Part shown: piece by piece, positions 44,454-53,403 of the stretch
Numbering within the stretch: the first letter of the stretch is position 1
Layout of the letters: every line of letters begins with the position of its first letter
NCBI GenBank assembly: GCA_009782605.1
Contig: WRIR01000009.1
Span: 1-64,000 of the forward strand
Direction: 5' to 3'
DNA from: Eggerthellaceae bacterium
GTDB lineage: Bacteria; Actinomycetota; Coriobacteriia; Coriobacteriales; Eggerthellaceae
DNA: 64,000 bases
Position numbers and translations under genes: made by a program
Notes under the pieces: generated by a model
Database searches by the model: none
Seen by the model: the letters and a program-made list of their open reading frames with translations, nothing else
What the model was told of the DNA's origin: nothing

Positions 44454-46796
44454 CTACCCCAGCACCCTGACCCCTATCCCCCCGTCGGTGAATTTACATA
44501 CGACGTCCCCCGCCTCGTCGCTTCGCACCACCGTGCAGGAAAGGCCTTCTAAGAGGTCGAGCGCCTCGGGCGAGGGGTGCCCGTAGGAGTTGTTCGCCCC
44601 GACGCTTATGAGGGCTATCCTTGGGGAGAGCCGCCCTGCCGACTTCTCGTCGAGGGCGACCCTTGCCCCGTGGTGCCCGACTTTGAGGATGTCCACCTCG
44701 CCGACGCGCCCCGTGTCCAGGAGCTGGTTCATCTGCTTCGCCTCGAGGTCGCCGCACAAAAGGGCCTTCCAGGTTTCCCTGCCCTCCCTTTCTAAAAGAA
44801 GGCAGAGGCTGTCGGCGTTTCCGCCTTTGTCGGAAAAACCCTCGGGCCAGACAGTTGTCAAACAGATGCTCCCGAACCGGATGTCGTCGCCCACCTGCAA
44901 GGGGACAAGCCCCTCTTCCCCCACGAGGGCCGCCGCCGAGGCCAGCAGGTCCTCACAGCTCTCGCAGCCGCAGGTGAACAGGGGTTCGGCAAGGCACACC
45001 CTCTTCACCCGTACGATACCGCACAAGGCATCGAGGGATCCCATGTGGTCGTAGTCGGGATGCGTGATGACGACGGTGTCGATGGTGTAGGCCGAATGCC
45101 GCGCGAGGCCGGACAGGAGCTGCCGGTCGTTCATGCCGGTGTCGACGAGCACGCACGAGCCCCTGCTCTTGACGAGGAAGGCGTCGCCCTGCCCGACATT
45201 GAGCATGACCAGCTCGTCGCTGCTGAGGAAGGGGGTGGCGGCCACGGCGGCAAGGGCAAGGGCTGCCAGGCCCAGGCTTGCGCCCAGCGCCCCTGCCTTC
45301 GACGGGCGGGGCCAGGCATACCACAGCGCAAAGAAGAGGGCAAGGCTCAGCAGCACCGCAGGCACGACCCCGGCGTGTGCCGGGATAGCTGCATAGGGGA
45401 CCCGCGCAATGAGGGACACCATCTCGCAGAAGCCCTGCGAGGCCCCAAGCAAAGGCGCGAGCAGGACGCCTGCCAGGGAAGGCAGGGCAAGCGAGAGGCA
45501 CACCGCGACCAAGCCGCCCGTGCACAGGAAGGCGAAGAGCGGGGCGGCAACAATGTTCGCCACGGGCGATATGAGCGACATCTGCGAGAAGAGCGCGGCG
45601 GTGAGCGGCATGACCACCACGCTGGACGCAAGGCACAGCGAGGCGTTCTCGCGCACGATTGCGGGGGCGCGAGGCACCGTCGACGAGAACCAGTTGCTGA
45701 ACAGCCGCCCGAGCACGACGATGCTCAAGGTCGAGCCTGCGGAAAGCACGAAGGAGATGGAGACGGAGGTCGCCGGGGAGGCGACGACCATGGCGATGAT
45801 GCAAACCGCCAGAGCGTTCATCGACGAGGCCCGCCTGCGCGCAAAGAAGGAGAGGGTGGCGACCACCGTCATGCAGGCGGCCCGCAGCGCCGATACCTGC
45901 ATTCCCGTGAAGACCAGATAGATGCCGATGAACAGGACCTGGATGACGAGCGCGGCGACCCGCGGCACCCGGGCAAGGCGCAGCAGCGAGGCAAGGAAGG
46001 ACCCGACTATCACAAGATGGGCCCCCGACACCGCGACAAGGTGCGCCAGGCCGACGACCCTGATGTCGGCATACAGCCCGCTTGCGTTCAGCGCGCTGCG
46101 CTCCCCCATGAGTATCGCTGTGAGCAGGGCGCCGCCGGGGGCCTCCTGTTCCTCGACGAGGGCTATGGCGGCCTTGCGCACCCCGACAAGCACCCCAAGG
46201 GGGTCGTCTCGCTCCCGCGCCTCGAAGGCCCTGACATCCGCTACGGCGTCGATGCCCTGCTGCCAGTAGAAGCCCGCCGCACCTGCGCTGGGCGGCCTGA
46301 GGGTGGTGGTGGCGTCGATGCAGTCCCCGAAGGCGACATCCGAGTCCTTCCCCTTGAAGACCAGCCGCACGGAGAACACCCTCCCGTCGTCCAGGACGGT
46401 GCGGGCGCGGGCGGTACGGCTGAAGGAGCCGTCATGGACGTCCTCGACTATCTCGAAACGGTAGGTGGCGGCAGCCTGCCCCTGCAAGGACTCTGCCCGC
46501 GCCTGTGCCGACAGGCCGGCGAAAGACCCGCAGGCAAGTCCGAGCCCCAGCCCCAGGGCCACGAGGGAGACCACTTCTGCCTTGGCGCCGCCCGCCTTGG
46601 CATACACGCCGATGCCGACACCTGCCAAGGCGAGGCCTGCGGCAAGGATACACCAGAGCACGCCGGGGGAAAGCCCGGCTGCATACTGGTAGGCCGCTGC
46701 CGCCCCTGACCAGAGGCCGAGCGCGACAAAGAGCAGGGGCAGCGGGGCGGGGCGCTCGGATCGGGGTGCGAGGCGGGAAGCAGGGCCTTTGTCCAT
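44454..46796 (-). CDS. comEC: ComEC/Rec2 DNA-uptake channel protein
   Basis: This 780-residue membrane protein forms the inner-membrane channel for transforming DNA. An N-terminal soluble part (DUF4131-like), a competence domain with about ten helices (MGERSALNASGLYADIRVVG, GLAHLVAVSGAHLVIVGS) and a C-terminal metallo-beta-lactamase domain (VITHPDYDHMGSL near 580) are all present. comEA is nine bases upstream and holA follows. Natural competence is therefore genetically possible, although no pilus genes are in the window. Confidence 0.93.
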   Translation of the reverse strand: MDKGPASRLAPRSERPAPLPLLFVALGLWSGAAAAYQYAAGLSPGVLWCILAAGLALAGVGIGVYAKAGGAKAEVVSLVALGLGLGLACGSFAGLSAQARAESLQGQAAATYRFEIVEDVHDGSFSRTARARTVLDDGRVFSVRLVFKGKDSDVAFGDCIDATTTLRPPSAGAAGFYWQQGIDAVADVRAFEARERDDPLGVLVGVRKAAIALVEEQEAPGGALLTAILMGERSALNASGLYADIRVVGLAHLVAVSGAHLVIVGSFLASLLRLARVPRVAALVIQVLFIGIYLVFTGMQVSALRAACMTVVATLSFFARRRASSMNALAVCIIAMVVASPATSVSISFVLSAGSTLSIVVLGRLFSNWFSSTVPRAPAIVRENASLCLASSVVVMPLTAALFSQMSLISPVANIVAAPLFAFLCTGGLVAVCLSLALPSLAGVLLAPLLGASQGFCEMVSLIARVPYAAIPAHAGVVPAVLLSLALFFALWYAWPRPSKAGALGASLGLAALALAAVAATPFLSSDELVMLNVGQGDAFLVKSRGSCVLVDTGMNDRQLLSGLARHSAYTIDTVVITHPDYDHMGSLDALCGIVRVKRVCLAEPLFTCGCESCEDLLASAAALVGEEGLVPLQVGDDIRFGSICLTTVWPEGFSDKGGNADSLCLLLEREGRETWKALLCGDLEAKQMNQLLDTGRVGEVDILKVGHHGARVALDEKSAGRLSPRIALISVGANNSYGHPSPEALDLLEGLSCTVVRSDEAGDVVCKFTDGGIGVRVLG

Positions 46797-46804
46797 CGAC
46801 AGGC

Positions 46805-47476
46805 CTAGACCGTGATAAGGGGAAGCATGTCGGCGAACTTCTTCTCCCCTATCCCTGAGACCCGCATGATGTCCTCGACGCTGAGAAAAGGGCCGTTTGC
46901 CTCGCGGTCGGCTATGATCTTCTTCGCCGTCGCCTCCCCCACCCCGGGCAGGGTGGTAAGCTCGCTCATCGTCGCAGTGTTGAGGTTGACCTTCCCTGCC
47001 GGGGCCGGGGCACCGGGGCCCTGCGGGGCCGCCTCCTGGTAGGCGGCCGCCTCCCCCACGGTCGGTATGATTATCTGCTCGCCGTCGACCAGCACGCGGG
47101 CGAGGTTGACCGTATCGGGCGAGGCCTCCTGAGTGAAGCCCCCCGCCGCCTCGATGACGGCATGGACCCGTGCGCCCTCCTGCAGCTCATAGAGCCCCGG
47201 GCTCACGACCGCGCCGCCGACATGCACCCATACGGGGGGCGCCTCCTCGACAGGTGCCGGCGCCTCCGAAAGGCCCTCGTCGGCCTGCTGGGCCGCCTCT
47301 GCCCCGCTTTGGCGGGAGATGGAAAAGCCGCTGCCCTGCACCAGGTCCCAGGTGTTTTGGAGCACGAGGAAGACGACGACGAGGACAAGGGCGCCCAAGC
47401 CGAGCAGGACCGGGGACTTTACGTTGCTGATGTGGGCCTTTGCCCTGAATGTGTCCGCACTTTCCTGAAACGGCAT
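46805..47476 (-). CDS. comEA: ComEA-type DNA-binding competence protein
   Basis: This 223-residue envelope protein is anchored by a helix at about 22-41. It then has an Ala/Glu-rich spacer, an SLBB domain (VWVHVGGAVVSPGLYELQEG near 81) and two C-terminal helix-hairpin-helix motifs (LNTATMSELTTLPGVGEATA near 165). It binds incoming double-stranded DNA and passes it to ComEC. The ATG at 47476 is the start. The 340 bp upstream contain no gene until the toxin-antitoxin operator. Confidence 0.92.
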   Translation of the reverse strand: MPFQESADTFRAKAHISNVKSPVLLGLGALVLVVVFLVLQNTWDLVQGSGFSISRQSGAEAAQQADEGLSEAPAPVEEAPPVWVHVGGAVVSPGLYELQEGARVHAVIEAAGGFTQEASPDTVNLARVLVDGEQIIIPTVGEAAAYQEAAPQGPGAPAPAGKVNLNTATMSELTTLPGVGEATAKKIIADREANGPFLSVEDIMRVSGIGEKKFADMLPLITV

Positions 47477-47721
47477 CCCTTCGTCCCTCCTGAAAGACCG
47501 TTGCTGCCCCGTCTATGGCATCAATAACCATCATAACGACCGGAGTTAACAGAACGGACACAGAAACCTTGCAAAAACCTGACAGGAACCTTGCAGGAAT
47601 CCCAAAGGGATCCGACACAAATCAAAGGAGAATCTTGCATAAAACCCAAAGAAACCCGATAGCCTTCTCACGCCCTTCCCCACAAAACCTCACAGGGATG
47701 CATCACCTGTCCCCTTGAAAC

Positions 47722-47762
47722 ATCCTAATATCCTTGATATCATATATCAAGGATATTAGGAT
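47722..47762. promoter_or_regulatory. Perfect 19-bp inverted repeat upstream of the AbrB/RelE-type pair
   Basis: ATCCTAATATCCTTGATAT at 47722-47740 and its exact complement at 47744-47762 are separated by CAT. It lies 56 bp before the antitoxin gene and is the expected place for an autoregulatory operator; AbrB-type antitoxins bind such AT-rich palindromes. The rest of the gap (47477-47720) shows no gene. Confidence 0.7.
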
Positions 47763-47818
47763 AATCCTAGTCCCTATTTGCCATTCCTGAGCAGCCCTTA
47801 ACATGAAAGGCGGACAGC

Positions 47819-48178
47819 ATGGATGTTTTGGACGGAACCGTAGTTGACCGAAAGATAATAAACATAACAGGAAAACGCCAGATCACGATACCCCTGAGGT
47901 TTTTTGAGAAGCTGCACTTTGGGAAAGAGGTGGAATGCTGCCTGACCGACGGCGCCATCGTGCTCCGACCGCTCGACAACTCTGGCGACGGGTTCGCAAT
48001 GGAAATTCTCACGGACTTGGTTTCTCAAGGCTATGGCGGCGCTGAACTGCTTGAAAAGTTCGCAGAGCAGCAGGCAGGCATAAAAAAGGCCGTCAGTATG
48101 CTGATCGACGAAGCCGACGAGATTGCCCGAGGCGCAAGGAAGAGTGCCGCCACGAAAGACCTTTTCGGAGAGGACTGA
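47819..48178 (+). CDS. AbrB/MazE-fold antitoxin
   Basis: This 119-residue protein has a SpoVT-AbrB swapped-hairpin domain at the N-terminus (RKIINITGKRQITIPLRFFEKL, then LTDGAIVLRPLD). A helical C-terminal part (about 60-119) probably wraps around the toxin. The ATG at 47819 follows GAAAGGCGGACAGC. The gene ends four bases before a RelE/ParE-like toxin gene. The long palindrome upstream is its likely binding site. The AT-rich composition differs from the flanking core genes. Confidence 0.82.
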   Translation: MDVLDGTVVDRKIINITGKRQITIPLRFFEKLHFGKEVECCLTDGAIVLRPLDNSGDGFAMEILTDLVSQGYGGAELLEKFAEQQAGIKKAVSMLIDEADEIARGARKSAATKDLFGED

Positions 48179-48182
48179 CCCG

Positions 48183-48473
48183 ATGTATGAAATCGGCTAT
48201 TCCAAGCCTGCCGAGAGGTATTTCAAGAAAATCAAGGAAAAGGGCCTGCTTGCTGCCTACAAGGGTGCGATTGACGCACTAAGAGCGAACCCCTACCTCG
48301 GAAAACAGAAGACAGGGGACCTGCGGGGCATCTACGGGTATGACGTAAGGCACAGCGGAGTGAACTACGAGCTTGCCTACCGAATCTACGAAGAAGATGG
48401 CCTGCTTTTAGTCATCATATTAGCCGGAACACGTGAGAACTTCTACGAGGAATTAAAGCGCCTGATCAAATGA
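48183..48473 (+). CDS. RelE/ParE-family toxin
   Basis: This 96-residue protein has the RelE/ParE fold signature: MYEIGYSKPAERYFKKIKEK, a DLRGIYGYDVRHSGVNYELAYRIYE strand pair, and LLVIILAGTRENFYEELKR at the end. The family either cleaves mRNA at the ribosome or poisons gyrase; which one is unclear. The frame is open before the antitoxin stop, but the ATG at 48183 is the natural start, four bases after that stop. It converges with thiI, 7 bp away. Confidence 0.82.
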   Translation: MYEIGYSKPAERYFKKIKEKGLLAAYKGAIDALRANPYLGKQKTGDLRGIYGYDVRHSGVNYELAYRIYEEDGLLLVIILAGTRENFYEELKRLIK

Positions 48474-48480
48474 GGGGCCA

Positions 48481-49665
48481 CTACCGCCGGGAGCTGTAGT
48501 CGCAAAGCTCGGCGGCGGCTGCGAGGGCGGGGACCCACTCTTCGAGGGGGAGCTGGGCCTCGGCCTCTAGCACGAAACGGAGCTTGGCGTGGGTCTCGGG
48601 GTTGCGGGGCATGAAGAGCGTGCAGCAGTCAGGGGCGTCCTGGGATGAGATGTCGAAGGTCCCCAGGCTCTGCGCCTCCCGGATGATCTCCTGCTTGTCG
48701 GTGCCGATGAGCGGCCTGAAGACCGGCAGGGACACCGCCTCGTCGGTCGCGAAGATGTTGTCGAGGGTCTGCGAGGCGACCTGCCCCAGGCTCTCGCCGG
48801 TCACCAGCGCCTTCGCCTTCTCTTTTCGCGCAAGCGCCTCGGCGACCTTGAACATGAGGCGGCGGTACATGATGACGCGCAGCTCGGGCGGCACCAAGGC
48901 GGCAATCTCGCGCTGGCAGTCCCCGAAGGGGACGATGTAGACCCGGCTGATGCAGCCGGTCCTGTCCAGCACCTGGGCGATGTCGCGGACGAGGAACTCG
49001 CTCGCCGAGGATGTCTGGGGACGGCCGGAGAAGTGGACGGCAACACAGGATGCGCCCCTGCGGGCAAGCCTCCAAAGGGCGACCGGGGAGTCTATCCCCG
49101 ACGAGAGCAGGCACATGACGCGCCCCGACGACCCCACCGGCAGGCCGCCGACCCCGGGTATCGAGCGCGCGTAGACGTAGGCCGCGCTTTGCACCACTTC
49201 GACCGCGACATTCAGGTCGGGGTCTTTCATCTTGACCTTCTTGTCGGGGAAGACCTCGCAGAGATGGCCGCCGACCAGGCGATTTATCTCCATGGACTCG
49301 ATAGGGAAATCGGTGTGGTTGCGCCGCGCCTGGACTTTGAAGGACTCGAAGCCCCCCGCGTCGTGCACGGCACACACCGCCGCCTCGAAAAAGGCATCGA
49401 GGTCGCGGGGGCACTTGTAACCGCAGGAGACCCTGACGACGCCGGGGACGCCCGCCGCCCTGTCTGCGATGTCGCAGGCAGCCTCATACGAGGCACCTTC
49501 CTTGATGTAGAGGCAGATACGCCCGGAAATCCGCTTGAGGGTGACGAGGGGAAGCCCCTTCAAGAGCAATTCAAGGTTCTTCAAAAGCCGCACCTCGAAG
49601 GAGGCGCGGTTGTGCCCTTTGAGGCCTATCTCATGGTAGTGGACTAAGCAGACTCTTTGGAACAC
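48481..49665 (-). CDS. thiI: tRNA 4-thiouridine synthetase ThiI
   Basis: This 394-residue enzyme makes 4-thiouridine in tRNA and can supply sulphur for thiamine. It has an N-terminal ferredoxin-like and THUMP region (about 1-165) and an adenylating PP-loop (CLLSSGIDSPVALWRL near 185). The rhodanese domain of the Escherichia coli protein is missing, as in most Gram-positive ThiI. The start is a GTG at 49665; its ribosome site is weak. A cysteine desulfurase 12 kb away could be the sulphur donor. Confidence 0.93.
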   Translation of the reverse strand: MFQRVCLVHYHEIGLKGHNRASFEVRLLKNLELLLKGLPLVTLKRISGRICLYIKEGASYEAACDIADRAAGVPGVVRVSCGYKCPRDLDAFFEAAVCAVHDAGGFESFKVQARRNHTDFPIESMEINRLVGGHLCEVFPDKKVKMKDPDLNVAVEVVQSAAYVYARSIPGVGGLPVGSSGRVMCLLSSGIDSPVALWRLARRGASCVAVHFSGRPQTSSASEFLVRDIAQVLDRTGCISRVYIVPFGDCQREIAALVPPELRVIMYRRLMFKVAEALARKEKAKALVTGESLGQVASQTLDNIFATDEAVSLPVFRPLIGTDKQEIIREAQSLGTFDISSQDAPDCCTLFMPRNPETHAKLRFVLEAEAQLPLEEWVPALAAAAELCDYSSRR

Positions 49666-49710
49666 TGCTGTGGTGGCGTGCTGCTGGGGGCAGACGGGCT
49701 TGGGTGCCGA

Positions 49711-49971
49711 CTAGTGGTTCTTGATGTCGATCGACTGCGGGTCAAAGGACACCTCGCCCCGGGATATCTCGTTGAAGGCGAGGCTCAGCGGCTTCCGGTC
49801 CGCCGCCCGTGCTATCTCGACCGCCGTCTGCAGCTGGATGGCGCGGTCGCGCTGGCCCCTCATCATGTCGTTGATGTCGTGGGCCCGCTTCGCCGCCAAG
49901 GTGCACAGCAAGAAGCGGTCGTTGTCGGTCTCGTCCAATAAATTGTCGATCCTCGGTTCGATAATGCTCAT
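49711..49971 (-). CDS. rpoZ: RNA polymerase omega subunit
   Basis: This 86-residue subunit assists RNA polymerase assembly. It has the typical start MSIIEPRIDNLLDETDNDRF, then AAKRAHDINDMMRGQ and KPLSLAFNEISRGE. The frame opens at 50043, but the ATG at 49971 gives the correct length. It lies seven bases after gmk in the actinobacterial order mihF-gmk-rpoZ. Confidence 0.92.
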   Translation of the reverse strand: MSIIEPRIDNLLDETDNDRFLLCTLAAKRAHDINDMMRGQRDRAIQLQTAVEIARAADRKPLSLAFNEISRGEVSFDPQSIDIKNH

Positions 49972-49978
49972 GTAATAT

Positions 49979-50554
49979 CTATCCTCGTTCTCTTTCGGCC
50001 TGCTCGTTGACGTATGACACCAGCTCGCTGACTGCTTTTTCAAGGTCGTCGTTTACCAGCCTTACATCATAATCCATTTTCTGGGAAAGTTCCAGCTCTG
50101 CGGTGTAGAGCCTTTTCCCTATCATCTCGTCGGTCTCCGTCGCACGCCCGCGCAGGCGGCCCTCCAAGACGGCAAGGCTCGGGGGCTCGATGAAGACGAA
50201 GTGGGCACCGGGCATCTTGTCCCGCACCTGTGCGCCGCCCTGGACGTCGATCTCGAGGATGACCTGCCGTCCCTGCGCGACATGGTCCTCCACCGCCTTC
50301 CTCAAGGTGCCGTACCGGCAACCCCCGTACACGAAAGCCCACTCAAGCAGGGCGTCGTCTTGTACCAGCTGGTCGAAGGCATCCTCACTGACGAAGCAGT
50401 AGTCGACCCCGTCTGTCTCGCCCACACGCGGCGCGCGCGTCGTGACCGAGACGCTGACGCGGGCATCCCCTACCTCCTGCAAAAGACGGGCCACCAAGGT
50501 ACCCTTGCCGGCACCTGATGGCCCAGAAATGACAAATAAATTGCCGGAACGCAT
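49979..50554 (-). CDS. gmk: Guanylate kinase
   Basis: This 191-residue enzyme phosphorylates GMP to GDP. The P-loop is SGPSGAGKGTL near residue 10, followed by SVSVTTRAPRVGETDGVDY and VILEIDVQGGAQV. The ATG at 50554 lies seven bases after the mihF stop. Confidence 0.96.
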   Translation of the reverse strand: MRSGNLFVISGPSGAGKGTLVARLLQEVGDARVSVSVTTRAPRVGETDGVDYCFVSEDAFDQLVQDDALLEWAFVYGGCRYGTLRKAVEDHVAQGRQVILEIDVQGGAQVRDKMPGAHFVFIEPPSLAVLEGRLRGRATETDEMIGKRLYTAELELSQKMDYDVRLVNDDLEKAVSELVSYVNEQAERERG

Positions 50555-50561
50555 GGATTGG

Positions 50562-50870
50562 TCAGCCCAAGCGCTCCAAAAGCGCCGCCTGCTGGCGCGC
50601 GCCCAAACCGCGGAGGCGGCGGCTTTCGGCTATCTGCAGCTCTTTCATGATCTTCTCTGCCTTCGCCTTGCCATAGCCCGGAAGGGTCTCTATCAGCGTC
50701 GAGACCTTCATGCGGCCGACGATCTCGTCGTCCTTCATGCCCAGTACCCTCTCTAAAGACAACCTGCCGAATTTCAAATCGTCGCGAACCTGTGCTCTCC
50801 GGATGCGGGCAGCCTTCGCCTTCTCGAGAGCTGCCTGACGCTCTTCGGGGGTGAGTTGAGGTATATCCAT
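50562..50870 (-). CDS. mihF: Actinobacterial integration host factor (mIHF)
   Basis: This 102-residue nucleoid protein is of the mIHF type, unrelated to the HU/IHF fold, found only in Actinobacteria. Features: PQLTPEERQAALEKAKAARI at the N-terminus and LIETLPGYGKAKAEKIMKEL near 62, a helix-two-turn-helix DNA-binding segment. The ATG at 50870 gives the standard start. It is strong taxonomic evidence for this window. Confidence 0.93.
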   Translation of the reverse strand: MDIPQLTPEERQAALEKAKAARIRRAQVRDDLKFGRLSLERVLGMKDDEIVGRMKVSTLIETLPGYGKAKAEKIMKELQIAESRRLRGLGARQQAALLERLG

Positions 50871-50991
50871 TATCTCTCTCCTTCTATTCCTCAAAAGCAA
50901 TCCTAAGATAGTAGCACGCGACGGAGGATTTTGCAGCAGCTAATCCCTATTTTTCCAAATTTGACTGTGAATCCACTCATTCAAATAAGTG

Positions 50992-51080
50992 CCCGGCCGC
51001 CCCTCCCCGCTCGGGCGGCCGGGGGTTTGCGCGTCTGTGCCGGGTGGTAGGCAACAGCCGCCCCTTCCCGCTCGGGCGGC
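50992..51080. repeat. Two near-identical GC hairpins downstream of pyrE
   Basis: The 24-bp units at 50996-51019 and 51057-51080 differ at one base, and each folds into a GCCGCCC/GGGCGGC hairpin. The first extends to an 11-bp stem (50992-51002 with 51013-51023). They lie in the 250-bp gene-free gap between mihF and the pyrE stop and may terminate the pyr operon, although T-runs are poor. Confidence 0.5.
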
Positions 51081-51122
51081 ACTGGGCCGCGGCACCCCGA
51101 CGGCAGGCCTCCCGGCCCTGCC

Positions 51123-51707
51123 TCAGGCCTCCTTGGGCAAATGCCTCGACCCGGGGGAGTCGAGGGGGCGGCCCTGCCCGCACAGCGCACAGTCGGCGGG
51201 GTCCCACGAAGGGGTCGCCATCTCGATCAGGGGATAGTAGGGCGCGGAAAACTTCCGCTCGCCGCCGCGGTAGATAAGGGAGGTGACCGCAACGACGATG
51301 CCGCCAGCCGCCTCGACAAGCCCGATGAGCTCCTGTACCGAGCCGCCCGTGGTCACGACGTCCTCGCAGACGAGGACCCTCTCGCCGGGGCGCACCTCGA
51401 AGCTCCTGCGCAGCGTCATCGCCGTGCCGACCCTCTCCGACCAGATGAAGCGCCTGTCGAGCGCGGAAGCGACCGCATAGCCGAAGACGATGCCGCCGAC
51501 TGCCGGGGCGGCAACCAGGTCGATCTCGCAGCCCTGTGGGAGCAGTTCCACCGCCCCGGCGGCAAGGCGGTTGTTCAGCGTCGGACGCTCCTGTATGCGG
51601 GCGCACTGGATGTAGGTGTCCGAGTGCCGGCCGCTCGTGAGCTCGAAGTGGCCCTTCCTCATGGCGCCTGTCTCTTCGAGCATGGCAAGTACCTCTTCAC
51701 GCTCCAT
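51123..51707 (-). CDS. pyrE: Orotate phosphoribosyltransferase
   Basis: This 194-residue enzyme joins orotate and PRPP to give OMP. It has GAMRKGHFELTSGRHSDTY at the N-terminus and the PRPP loop VLVCEDVVTTGGSVQEL near 112. It is the last gene of the pyr operon, 53 bp after pyrF. A Cys pair (CALC) near the C-terminus is an extra. Confidence 0.95.
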   Translation of the reverse strand: MEREEVLAMLEETGAMRKGHFELTSGRHSDTYIQCARIQERPTLNNRLAAGAVELLPQGCEIDLVAAPAVGGIVFGYAVASALDRRFIWSERVGTAMTLRRSFEVRPGERVLVCEDVVTTGGSVQELIGLVEAAGGIVVAVTSLIYRGGERKFSAPYYPLIEMATPSWDPADCALCGQGRPLDSPGSRHLPKEA

Positions 51708-51760
51708 CTTATGTCCTTTCTCGAAAGGTGGTCGTTTCCTGTGCAGCCCTCATGCGGCCC

Positions 51761-52495
51761 TCATGCAGCCCCTATGTCTGCAACGATGCCCTCGAAGGCC
51801 GCGGCAGGGTCGGCGGCCCCCGTTATCGGGCGCCCGACGACGATATGGCTCGCCCCTGCGGCAAATGCCTGGGCGGGGGTCGTCACCCGGCGCTGGTCGC
51901 CCGCCTCTGTCCCGGCAGGGCGCACGCCCGGGGTCACGATATAGGCCTCGGGCCCCAGGGCAGCACGCAGCATCGCGGCCTCCTGCGGAGAGGCAACCAC
52001 GCCGGACAGCCCGGCCTCGCGTGCCTGCCTTGCCAGGTCAAGCACCTGGTCGGTAAGGCTTCGGGCGATGCCGGCATCCGCAAGGGACCTGTCGTCCATG
52101 CTCGTCAGCACCGTGATGCCCAAGGTGGCCGGCACCTCAAGGCCGCCGGCACCTGCGGCCCGCGCTGCGCCTTCCTGGGCCTTGCGCATCATGTCGGTGC
52201 CGCCTGCCGCATGTATGGTGAGCATGTCGGCGCCGCTTGCGGTCGCGGACGCGGCAGCCCCGAGGACCTGGTGCGGGATGTCGTGGAACTTCAGGTCGAG
52301 GAAGACCTTGAAGCCGCGCTGCTTCAAGGCGCGCACTGCCTCGGGGCCCCTCTCGTAGAACAGGGTCATCCCGACCTTGAGCCAGACGGCCTTCCCGGCG
52401 AGCACATCGGCAATCGCAAGGGACTCTTCTGCGCCGCAGTCAAGCGCGACGATGATGCGCTCGCGCGGCGGCTGGGACTCGAAGATACTCAGCAT
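51761..52495 (-). CDS. pyrF: Orotidine 5'-phosphate decarboxylase
   Basis: This 244-residue TIM-barrel enzyme converts OMP to UMP. The catalytic Asp-Lys-Asp set is in [14 protein letters not shown] near residue 62; VTPGVRP and HIVVGRPIT occur in the C-terminal half. The ATG at 52495 overlaps the pyrD stop by seven bases and follows GGAGG inside pyrD. Confidence 0.95.
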   Translation of the reverse strand: MLSIFESQPPRERIIVALDCGAEESLAIADVLAGKAVWLKVGMTLFYERGPEAVRALKQRGFKVFLDLKFHDIPHQVLGAAASATASGADMLTIHAAGGTDMMRKAQEGAARAAGAGGLEVPATLGITVLTSMDDRSLADAGIARSLTDQVLDLARQAREAGLSGVVASPQEAAMLRAALGPEAYIVTPGVRPAGTEAGDQRRVTTPAQAFAAGASHIVVGRPITGAADPAAAFEGIVADIGAA

Positions 52496-53403
52496 AGCAA
52501 ACCTCCAATAAGCTCCTTGACGTCTGTGACCCCGTTGTCTGCGCAATAGCGCTCGATGCCCTCGATGACCTCGACCGTTGCCCGGGGGTTGACGAAGTTC
52601 GCCGTTCCGACGGCCACCGCACTCGCGCCGGCGAGCAGGAATTCCACCGCATCCTCGCCGGTCATGATGCCCCCCATGCCAATCAGGGGGATTGCCACCG
52701 CCCGATAGGCCTCATAGACCAAACGCAGGGCAATCGGCTTGATGGCGGGCCCGGAAAGGCCGCCGACGACCCGTGCGAGCCGGGGTTTGCGCGTATGCGC
52801 GTCTATGGCCATGCCGAGCACCGTGTTGATGAGCGACAGCGCGTCTGCGCCGGCACCCTCGGCACTGCGGGCTATCTCGGCGATGTCGGTCACGTTCGGG
52901 GTGAGCTTCACGATAAGCGGCTTTTTGGTCGCCGCGCGTGCCTTGGCGACAACCGCCTCCACGTTGGCCGTGCTGCAGCCGAAGGCCATGCCGCCCGCAT
53001 CCACGTTGGGGCAGGATATGTTCAGCTCGAAGGCATGGACCGCGTCCTGGGGCTCAAGGAGGGCTATCACAGCCAGGTATTCCTCGATGCTGTGACCCGA
53101 CACGTTGACGATGACCGGGACGCCTTGCGTGGAGAGCCAGGCGAGGTCGGAGTCGATGAAGGCCTGCACGCCGGGGTTCTGCAGCCCGATGGAGTTCAGC
53201 ATCCCCGAGGGAGTCTCCGCGATGCGCGGCGTGGCGTTGCCCGCCCAGGCGTGCAGCGACACGCCCTTCGTGGTGAGTGCGCCGAGTGCGGAAAGGTCGA
53301 TGAAGTCGGCGTATTCCCGGCCCGACGCGAAGGTCCCCGACGCGGTCGTCACCGGGTTCTTCATAGCGAGGCCGCCCAAGGATACCCCCATGGCAAGGCT
53401 CAT
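52489..53403 (-). CDS. pyrD: Dihydroorotate dehydrogenase B, catalytic subunit
   Basis: This 304-residue FMN enzyme oxidises dihydroorotate to orotate and, with PyrK, passes the electrons to NAD. Features include [13 protein letters not shown] near 16, the catalytic Cys in [11 protein letters not shown] near 130, KLTPNVTDI and [14 protein letters not shown]. The presence of pyrK beside it makes it the class 1B type. Its start overlaps the pyrK stop (ATGA). Confidence 0.95.
   Translation of the reverse strand: MSLAMGVSLGGLAMKNPVTTASGTFASGREYADFIDLSALGALTTKGVSLHAWAGNATPRIAETPSGMLNSIGLQNPGVQAFIDSDLAWLSTQGVPVIVNVSGHSIEEYLAVIALLEPQDAVHAFELNISCPNVDAGGMAFGCSTANVEAVVAKARAATKKPLIVKLTPNVTDIAEIARSAEGAGADALSLINTVLGMAIDAHTRKPRLARVVGGLSGPAIKPIALRLVYEAYRAVAIPLIGMGGIMTGEDAVEFLLAGASAVAVGTANFVNPRATVEVIEGIERYCADNGVTDVKELIGGLLC

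Noticed and set aside
45045-46709. 554-residue open frame opposite comEC
   Set aside because: Antisense frame in a high-GC gene; the translation is Arg/His/Gly-rich without any fold signature, while comEC is complete.
50977-51606. 209-residue frame overlapping pyrE
   Set aside because: Alternative frame on the same strand as pyrE with a low-complexity Arg/Gly composition; pyrE itself has the PRPP loop.
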